DNA from: Chrysemys picta bellii
Lineage: Eukaryota > Chordata > Testudines > Emydidae
Assembly: GCF_011386835.1 (NCBI RefSeq)
Contig: NC_088801.1
Span: 21,128,824-21,192,823 of the forward strand
Direction: 5' to 3'
Length of the DNA stretch: 64,000 nucleotides
Position numbers and translations under genes: made by a program. Within the stretch, counting starts at the first letter, position 1, and the number at the start of each line of letters is the position of its first letter. The notes under the pieces were generated by a model. That model was given only the letters and a program-made list of their open reading frames with translations, was not told the DNA's origin and did not search any database. Positions 56,148 to 64,000 of this stretch are shown one piece after another.

Positions 56148-56270
56148 CACAATGCAATTCATCAACTCCATCCTCACAATCTTTTTGTCCATCACACAGC
56201 CATGTGTTCAGAATACATCTTCCACTAGGACATCCAAAATAATTTTCTTCACATATGGGTTTGTTTCGAA
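56148..56270 (-). CDS. LRP1B: LRP1B exon E3: LDLa repeat
   Basis: The exon is 123 bp, phase 1/1, with acceptor ATCACAG and donor GTAAGAG. It encodes one LDLa repeat, from [17 protein letters not shown] to [15 protein letters not shown]. Six cysteines, the aromatic contact residue (NTWLCDG) and the acidic tail are present. The usual Ser of the SDE triplet is Val here (GVDE), a conservative departure also seen in other members of the family. The exon lies after a 5,066-bp intron that contains the truncated DIRS element at 58.2-61.0 kb. Confidence 0.95.
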
Positions 56271-58189
56271 CTGTGATAAAATAAAGAATGTAATGTAAAA
56301 TGCTTTCTACTAGTATGATTAGGAAACTAATACAATTCTACTGAATTTCTCAAAACTAATGGAAAAGGTTCCTTTTTTCCCAATTACCCCACAGAGTGGT
56401 CTCTTTTTCAATTAATTTTTGATTTTTTTAAATTGATTTTTGTGAAAATATAGATCTCTGAAAGGAGACTGATTGCTAGCTCAGGAAACTGAACTATTCT
56501 ATATAGAGAACAAGTAGTAGTAGTGCATGTTTCCTCACACTTCCCCAGCCATGTACCTCAATTTGACCGACAAGGATCTAGGGATATGAGAGTAGTTCAA
56601 TCTACAGGTCAAATGCTGAGCTGATGTAAATCAGCATAAGTCCATTGATGTTAATGGTAACATGCTCAACGGAAGTATGTTGATTTATACAATCTGGCCC
56701 TCCATTTCCATTCTCATCTATCTGATGAGATCAATGAGATTGCCAAATTATGGTAGCATTATCTGTGAAATTAACTGGGATCTGAACTGACACCATCAAA
56801 TCATAGGCCACTACCCAGCTTTCAGATCGGTTACTTTTGAAATCAACGTGAGGTTTTACATTAACTCATCAGTGGAGCCAGATTTTCACCCGTGGTCACT
56901 GTTGACCTTGGTTGGATCTGGTTTATTTGTTTCTTTATTTTTGGGTGGGGATGGGATATATACATTCATATTTTACACATCAGTAAAGTGGGATATTCTA
57001 CAGAAGGAAAGATGGAAGTTTGCATATATAATGAGTGAATTCCTGACACAGATGCAAATACAAATGTATTGACAGACGCAGTCAATTCCAAAATCTTAAG
57101 CAAGATTTCTCCCGCTGAAAATAAAAGTGAATTACACTCAATTTCAGATTAACCACAGAGTTTCAAGATCATTCAGTTTCAATGCTACCTTGGTTTTCTA
57201 CTTCCTCCTTTAGAAACTCCTGTTTTCACATGCCAGGATTATCTTTGTTGGTATCTTCCGTATCTACAAAAAATGGTGAAATCCTGACCCTACTGAAGTC
57301 ATTGGGATTTCTGATATAGTCTTCAATGGGTCCAGAATTACACGCAGTGAGTCCAATCCTTAAAATATTTACTACCAAACTAAGGACCCTATTCAGAATA
57401 GCACTTAAGCACATACTTAAAGTGTTAGTAAATATTTACAACATGGAACACATTCTTAAGCTTGTGCTTAAAATTAATTGCATTTGTGAATGGGGATGGA
57501 TATAAGCACGAGGTAAAGTGTTGGGCCACAGTGTTTACTTCTGTGAATAGTTCCATTAACAAACTATGTTTGGCAGTAAATTTTTGTGGAATTGTTTGTA
57601 AAGAAGGAACATAAACTATTTAACCATAAAAACAAACAAACAAACCAAAACACACAAACAGAAACCCTAGTGATCTCAGCACAACATTAATTAAAAAGGA
57701 GAGAGAAAAAATGTCAGCTAGACTATGAAGAAAGCCATCTGTAAACTTTTCCAACTGTATAAAAGGGATAAAAGGAGACCAAAAAAAATCAGCAAAACAA
57801 AAGCTTCTTTCAGAATTATCTATCTAGATATTTATACCCCACTAATCACTGTAGCATCTGCGTGACAAATATAATTCAACTTTGTACAGCACTTTTAAAA
57901 TGAAGGTAACCCAAATGACTTCCTAATTAGTAGTAAGAAATGGTAATACTAGGATCATGAGGAAAATGAGGCAATTATCATGAGTTCAGAAGAAATTCTC
58001 ACATTAGCATTGCCCTCTTATACATGAGGTTTGCCCATCACTACTACTACTACCAATTAAAAAAGAAAGGTTCAGACGGTAACTTCATATAAACATTTAA
58101 AATGTTGAATAATTATCTGAAGTTCATCCACATTTGGACATACTGGATTTTTTTTTAAATAGTCTGTTAAGTTTTAATAAATCCAAGAT
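56271..58189. other. Unassigned intron sequence 5' of E3
   Basis: Short ancient-repeat stretches near 56630-56700 and 57270-57360 (TGAAGTCATTGGGATTT-like). An AAACAAACAAAC run lies at 57630-57645. Confidence 0.4.
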
Positions 58190-60980
58190 GGGACCCCATC
58201 ATCCCTTCTTTTCTTAAATAAGAACATATTTAGAATACAACCCGTTCCCTTGGTATTGAGGTGGAACTGTTTCTATTGCGCTGAGATATAAGTAAGAGGA
58301 TTTCTTGGTCTAACAATTCCTCATGAGATCGGTCCCTGAAGAGGAACAAAGGAGAAGAGATTGGGAGTAGGCTTAGTATACAACTGGATAGACTCTCTCA
58401 TCAAAATCATGTTAGCACCCACTGGTTTTAGGTATGGTGTTCCATACATACATGAAAAAAACAACCATTACTAAATTTCAAAAATGAAGGGATGATGCTT
58501 CTAGACTCTTGGGAGCGGGTTCACATCTCTTATCTGTCCTGCCAAAATTAGTATTTTGACCCAGGAGTGAACTGTGCTGTATGGGCAGTTGATGAAGATG
58601 GTGTTTTCTTATGAAAGTTTTGCCTCTTTCTGAAAGGTTAGGATAGTGTCTGGTGGCAAGAGCATGTAAGAGAAAAAGGTCTCTGCAGTGTATGAACTGG
58701 TTATCAGATACGTTTCCTTTTAGGGGCTGTAGGGTATGAAGTGTGGACTAATAAACCTTCAGTGTATGAAGGGCATTATCTGTCTTTGAGCTAAAAAAGT
58801 ACAGCCTTTTAAAAGTCAAGTCCTCCACCATGAACTGAATCTTCAATAGGAAGCCAGAACTCTGAACCCATAAGGATCTTCTCATCACCACTGCCATAAC
58901 CATTCATCATGATGCAGTGTTTGCCACATCTAGAGCAGCTTGTAGGCTGGTCCTGGCCAGCAGCTAGCCCTCAGTCACCAGAGAGGAAGATCCTTCCCTC
59001 ATCACAGGAGGGAGTTTGTCTATGAATCTCAAGAACTTTTTATAATTTAAAAAATACTATTTGGCCAGCAGAGTTTGTTAAATCACAATTCTATATTGCA
59101 AACTAGCTGACGAGTACGATTTTCTGCCAAATAAATCTAATCTTTTAGGCTCATTTTACTTTGGTGTACTCTTATTTAGTTGTCTTTACTTTTTATTAAT
59201 AGTTGTTACCACAAAGGAAATGATACCAGATATGAGTAAAATAATAATCCCCCCTGCAAGGAGCACAGGGCCTTTTTTTTGGCCTGCCTTCCAGCACATA
59301 TGAGCTGTTGTGACCAGGGTCTGCCAAAGAACCCTTGCAGGGTCCATAACAGCCTTGTTGATTGGAAGGCTATTTTATCTGCAGTAGAAGATTGAAAGGT
59401 GTCAATCAGTTTATGAACGGGTTCCTGAATCTCCTCAAGGGCAAGTTGGCAAAGGGCAAGTTGCAAAGACTTGAAATGGTCTTTAAAGGCATCAAGTTGT
59501 GGCCTACTAGAAGGGATCATAGCCTTATCTGGTGATGATGAGGATTTCTGGTGTGGGCCAGGAAGTCAGCAGAATGAGATGGGATCTCTTTGCCTAGATC
59601 CTCAGACTGAGGGGAAGCCTGTTACTCGAGAAGCACTGTAAGTCTGTTGGTGCAGCTGAAGAAACTGGCATTGAAGGCCCATGATATAAGAATACAAGTG
59701 CTCAGTACCATGGGTAAAGATGGAGCCAGAACTACAGGAATCAAACTAGTGGAAAGTAATGGGGATTCTGATTCTTGTACACTGGGAGATTCCCTGGTGC
59801 TCTTTATGCTATTAACACAGTACTGTTCAGCAGAGCAAACAGCAGATTGTGGGTGGAGAATGATGGCATTGACAGTACCATCAGTACTGGTGATACTGGA
59901 GCACAAGATTGGAGCCCAGTGGTACTGAAGAAGTAATTCAGGAAGTTGACAGTACCAAGCTCCATGATGTGGAGGGAACTTGAGATGATGCATCACACGT
60001 TGGGACTTTTGTGTGCTGCTTCATCACTGCAGATTCAGTACCAAATGGAATTGAGCTTCAGCAGTAGCCTTATGGGGCCACAAGGACTCTCTTGAGGTAG
60101 AATGGTGTGGGGAAGCTCTTCTTAGAGGAGACCTTAGCTGGGGATCTGCCTCTCAGTTTCTCCTTGCTATGTACCTTCTTCGCCTGAGATCATGTAGACC
60201 CCATCCAGCCTGGAGTACTTTAGATACCGACAGATCATGTACGGAGGGGTCAAAAGACCCATGATCTGAAGCCACTCTCATCAACGCATCCATTAAAAAT
60301 ATTTGGAGGTGACCCTGCCTGGATTTTCAAGTCCTTTGTGTAAAGGACTTACATAACTTACATTTACCAGGGATGTGCAACTCCCCCATACAAAATAAAC
60401 ATTTCTTATGCCTGTCATTAATGGCAATAGTATCCAGACATTAGTGACAATATTCATAACCAAGGGTCTGAGAACTAGCCATCTTAGTACCTGGAAGAAA
60501 ATAATAAGGATTCTCCTGGTAAAAAGGAAACCTACCCTGAAAATACGATATGTATGGTGCAAAGTAGCAATCTAACTACAACTGGGGATTAAGATAATAT
60601 CTACAAGGAATGAAAAAAGAGAGCTAGTTGTACATTCAAATGGACAGAGAGCAGCTCCATCTCAAAGCCAGAGGCAGTGAGAAGAACTAAGTGGTGACTG
60701 GCCTGCTCCAGCCCTTTATGCCCTAGGTGAAGGGCATGAGGATACTTAAGGCATGTGCCTGGCCCCAACAGACAATGCCGACCAAAAGTCTCCAGTCTCT
60801 GACATGTACACCAAAAGGAGAATGTGTATACAGAAAAGCAGTCAAAGGAGAACAAGATTAATATAGTCACCAAAACAATAAATAGATAACTCTTAAAGTG
60901 GAACAACTCTCCTCAAAGCTTTGTACTAAGTACTTCAATCAAACACCCAAGAAAGCAGGGGGGAAAAAATCAAGCAACAC
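58190..60980 (-). mobile_element. DIRS-like retroelement copy F, gag part only
   Basis: Minus-strand gag relics only. The start region is at about 60490-60300 (RHKKCLFCMGELHIPGKCKL with an in-frame stop upstream). A linker follows, then the LALCQLALEEIQEPVHKLID segment (59520-59206). The plus-strand stretch TCCCTGAAGAGGAACAAAGG near 58335 parallels TCCCTGAAGAGGGACAGGG in copy D near 33522. RT, RNase H, recombinase and the 3' terminus are absent. Confidence 0.65.
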
Positions 60981-61336
60981 ATACAATTAGCTATTAAAAG
61001 TTGCTCGTAGGCTTTGGGCAATTTTGCTGAAGCTTGACACTTTAGACTTTTTGATGATTAAAGTTCCAATTAAATAAAAATAATTAATGACAGACATACA
61101 ATGGGGAAAAAAAACAGCCAAAGACAATGCGGTTTTCTTCAGAGGAACTTCAGCATTAATTAGTGATAATTTGCATATCCCCTTAACACAGATAATATGG
61201 GTGGAGGAGGCAACTTCCTCTGAATATCTTTATTTGTACATTAAACACATAGTATTGAATGGATACATATTTTTCATAGTTTCTCTATATCTCTAGTACA
61301 GATATAAATTATTATTTTTTTTCTTTTCACAATTAC
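60981..61336. other. Intron sequence 3' of E2, no feature
   Basis: AT-rich. No repeat or exon recognised. Confidence 0.5.
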
Positions 61337-61486
61337 CTGGACATTTTAATTCATCTGTATAATCTCCACAGTCGTTAGATCCATCACATATCCATTCTGG
61401 TAGTATACAAAGTGAAGTAGAATTACAGCTAATAAACCCTGTAGATTTTACTCCAAGCTTATAGAAATTAGTGCAGTCTGTGTTAT
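61337..61486 (-). CDS. LRP1B: LRP1B exon E2: atypical LDLa repeat with long first loop
   Basis: The exon is 150 bp, phase 1/1, with a CCAG acceptor and a GTAATT donor. The product begins [18 protein letters not shown] and ends [11 protein letters not shown]. The spacing between the first two cysteines is longer than in a standard LDLa repeat. This is a known peculiarity of this position in LRP1 and LRP1B and one of the best landmarks for placing the segment in cluster III. The conserved Trp of the ligand-lysine site is present (PEWICDG), as is the calcium cage ([12 protein letters not shown]). A CNSTS stretch gives a potential N-glycosylation sequon. Confidence 0.96.
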
Positions 61487-61744
61487 CTGGAAAGAGAAAA
61501 TAAAATACTACGCAATCAAATCTATATATTTATAGATTGATCGATCAATGTCTTGATACGCTTTGCAACATGGGTTCCCAGACTTGGCTATATTTTTTAT
61601 GGGCTATTCAGCTTTGCTTGAACATATTAGTATCCAAGATAATAGTTAACTCAAATAAGAGTTAATTGCAGATCAAATGTGGATAACACTTTAGCACTTT
61701 AAAGAGAGACAGAGACAATTGTGACAAAAAACTGAATTTCTTAC

Positions 61745-61858
61745 TGCAGTTCTTTTCATCTGAAGCATCTGCACAATCAATGACCTGGTTGCATTGTGCT
61801 GATTTTGCAATGCAAATCCCTTCTGCACAGAGAAATTCTGTTGAAGCACAGATTGAAT
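61745..61858 (-). CDS. LRP1B: LRP1B exon E1: LDLa repeat
   Basis: The exon is 114 bp, flanked by an AG acceptor (complement of 61859-61860) and a GTAAG donor. It starts with the last two bases of a codon and ends with the first base of the next (phase 1/1). It translates as one LDLa module running from [10 protein letters not shown] to ASDEKNC, with six cysteines and the acidic calcium-binding end DCADASDE. The residue before the fourth cysteine is Gln (SAQCNQ), where most repeats here carry Trp or Phe. That aromatic residue normally stacks on the ligand lysine, so this repeat may bind ligands weakly (inference). Downstream it is separated from E2 by the shortest intron in the window, 258 bp. 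Confidence 0.95.
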
Positions 61859-62528
61859 CTACAAAGTATATGGTAACAAAAAGAAACAGTTAAATGCAGT
61901 TTGCATTGCTTTGAAAGTTTATAAGTAAACCATTCTTTTTAAGTAACTATGCATTTAAAGAAAGGTTAAAGCATGTATCACAAGTAAGACCTTTATGTGA
62001 AAAGGCCTTAGAAAGAGATTTTTTTTTATTTCTTACACATATATTATCACAAGAGTTGAGCGTTCATAACATTTGCTGGAAAAGAAAGAACGGTTGCATC
62101 AAGCTGTTTTGTGCATTTAATGTACCAAAGTAAGGTTTTCATTCAAAATGCACATTGTGATTACAAATGCTCCACTGTGAGATGGTGTTCAACATGACAG
62201 TTTCTTCACTACTATAGCTTTTGATAGTTTAATATTATAACCAATTACAAATATAAGCTAAAGCTGCATAAATTCTAAAATATTCACAATACTCAATATA
62301 AAAATCATAATATTTTGCATTTCTTATAAGACCTTTCATGTGAAGATCTTGAGCACTTCATAAACATTTGCTTATTACAATATTCCAGTGAGGTATGTAA
62401 ATACAACTATTATTATTTCCATGTTTCAGAAGGGTTAGCCAATCAGTTAAGTGACCTGTCCAAGTCACAGATGGGGCAGGGGAGAAAAGAAAGAGAGGCA
62501 CTGTACCAACATTTCAAGTATGTCTAAG
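61859..62528. other. Intron sequence 5' of E1, no feature
   Basis: AT-rich. No upstream exon was found. Confidence 0.5.
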
Positions 62529-62784
62529 AAGGAATATCTACACTGCAATAAAACACCCACAGCTGGCATGTGTCAGCTGACTGGGGCCTGTGGGGTTCGG
62601 CTTTTGGGGCTATAAAATTGCAGGTCAGATGTTTGGGCTTAGTTTGGAGCCTGTGTCTGGAACCCTCGGATCCAAGCTCGAATGTCTACATGGCAATTTT
62701 ATAGCCCTACAGCCCAGACCCATAAGCCGAAGTCAGCTGATAAAGACCAGCTGTCGATGTTTTATTACAGTGCAGATATTTCTA
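62529..62784. mobile_element. Palindromic MITE, about 256 bp
   Basis: The left arm (GGAATATCTACACTGCAATA, AAACACCCACAGCTGG) is the imperfect reverse complement of the right arm (CCAGCTGTCGATGTTTTATT, ACAGTGCAGATATTTC). The arms continue to pair through GGGCTATAAAATTGC / GCAATTTTATAGCCC. Fold-back DNA element without coding capacity. Confidence 0.8.
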
Positions 62785-63500
62785 TAGTGTAAGAGTGCAA
62801 GTGGAGGTGGGCACTCCACCTACAACCCACCAGGGTAGGTAGATTTCAACAACAAAAGGTTAGGAACCATAAGCTAATTTCTACAAAAATTCATTACAAC
62901 ACAACTCCAAAGTAGGAGTAACATCTGTTTCCAGCACATCTAGGTTGCAGGCAAGTGTTGAGTAATGACAGTAAGATGTTATTTGCCTGTTCATTTCACC
63001 TTCTGCTTGCTGAGGCTACGGAGTGGAGTTTAAATGTGGTTGACTGTGGCAAGACATTTTTTCCTTTTAAATATCCTGATCCTTTCTCCCTGGCAACCAA
63101 AATCTGTTCGGTCCAGGAAACCACAAAAATCTTTTTAACAGAGCCTAAAACTATTTTTAAAAGTAAAAGGATATAAACATATCAATGACAGATCAGTTAC
63201 TACTTTTTATTTGAAGTGTATTTATCAGTAGGGTGGACAACATAGTTTGTGTAATTCAAATAATAACTTCCTGAACCTTCAACAACCAAATTGTGTCTAA
63301 ATTTCAAGGAAGGATGGTTAACTCTTTCCCTTCTCCTCCTGCTCCCCATAATTGTTGCTGGTGGTCTTCTGTGTAGTTGGGAACTTCCTCAGTACTGACA
63401 CAAGATAGGACGAAAAATCCCAGAAAACATCAAATTTTGCAGAATTGGGGCTTCATAGCTGTGCTATACAGCATGGGAAGTATTTACCTGGGAGGCTTTA
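62785..63500. other. Unassigned intron sequence
   Basis: No element recognised. Confidence 0.45.
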
Positions 63501-63675
63501 CAGCTCATTTACACAAAATAGTTGCACTAGTTTAACATAAATTGGTTTATAAACCAGAGCAATTAAATCAGTGCAACTGTTTGTGGACATTATAAACTTA
63601 GTTTACATCAACTTAAAATCACAACTTGAGTTAAATCAATGCAACGTTGTGTCTAGACCACGCCTCAGAGACATG
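63500..63675. mobile_element. Decayed MITE (tentative)
   Basis: The right end reads TTGTGTCTAGACCACGCCTC, a typical turtle MITE terminus. Internal GGTTTATAAACC is palindromic. The left end is not clearly defined. Confidence 0.35.
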
Positions 63676-64000
63676 AAGTTCAATGTGCACAGAAGTTAGT
63701 CTAATATCTGCATCTGTTTCTAGAGACAGGGTACAAAGCCTTCATCCTCCTAAAGTATCAATCCTTCTATAAAGAGTGTTGCTGCTACCATTAGATGGGA
63801 GGGAGAAGTCTCCCCATTACAATGGTAGTGGAGAGAGAAGCAGAAAGCCTGGTATAGGTAGCTCTTTAAAGGCTTAGCAATTTCAATACACTTTAGATAC
63901 ACATCTGAACTTTGCACCAAACCAGAATTGTGAAACTCTAGAAGTTCATTCAACATTAATACGGAGTCTTCTCAAGAACCACAGGAAGCAGTTTGGTCAT
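63676..64000. other. Intron sequence, no feature
   Basis: No element or exon recognised up to the window edge. Confidence 0.45.

Overview
The window is a piece of a reptile nuclear genome, most likely a turtle. It holds no prokaryotic, organellar or free viral genes. The turtle call rests on the repeats: tRNA-headed SINEs with a CR1-type tail (the tortoise Pol III SINE architecture), many CR1 LINE 3' ends, Penelope-like tails ending in an ACACGGCTAC-type motif, and several DIRS-type tyrosine-recombinase retrotransposons. A crocodilian is the main alternative.

The only functional gene I can support is on the minus strand. It is an internal part of LRP1B, a giant endocytic receptor of the LDL-receptor family. 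Eleven coding exons run from about 61.86 kb down to about 10.03 kb (1,481 coding bases, about 493 residues). In order they encode eight LDL-receptor class A (LDLa) repeats (E1-E7 and the first half of E8), an EGF-like module (E8/E9), a calcium-binding EGF module (E9), and the first strands of the next YWTD beta-propeller (E10, E11). This matches the end of ligand-binding cluster III and the start of the following propeller. Reading frame and intron phase agree across all ten internal junctions. The 5' part of the gene lies beyond 64,000 and the 3' part before position 1.

Everything else is intronic and dominated by transposable elements. Each of six introns carries one decayed DIRS-like element: about 1.06-8.56 kb, 15.94-21.74 kb, 22.38-28.72 kb, 30.33-35.84 kb, 44.69-48.52 kb and 58.19-60.98 kb. 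All six lie in the same orientation as LRP1B. Relics of gag, reverse transcriptase, RNase H and tyrosine recombinase are recognisable, and all are broken by stops, frameshifts or insertions. Younger elements sit inside them: CR1 fragments, SINEs, solo LTRs, hAT-type MITEs with 8-bp target duplications, and Penelope-derived fold-back elements.

Points that deserve most attention: (1) fold-back Penelope-derived elements whose loop is laid out as a hammerhead ribozyme, one with a perfect 52-bp helix I and one with an intact CUGAUGA/GAAA core, both in the LRP1B sense; (2) a GC-AG intron after E6; (3) a ~215-bp direct duplication flanking E6; (4) sense-strand bias of the DIRS copies together with consensus 5' splice sites in their termini.
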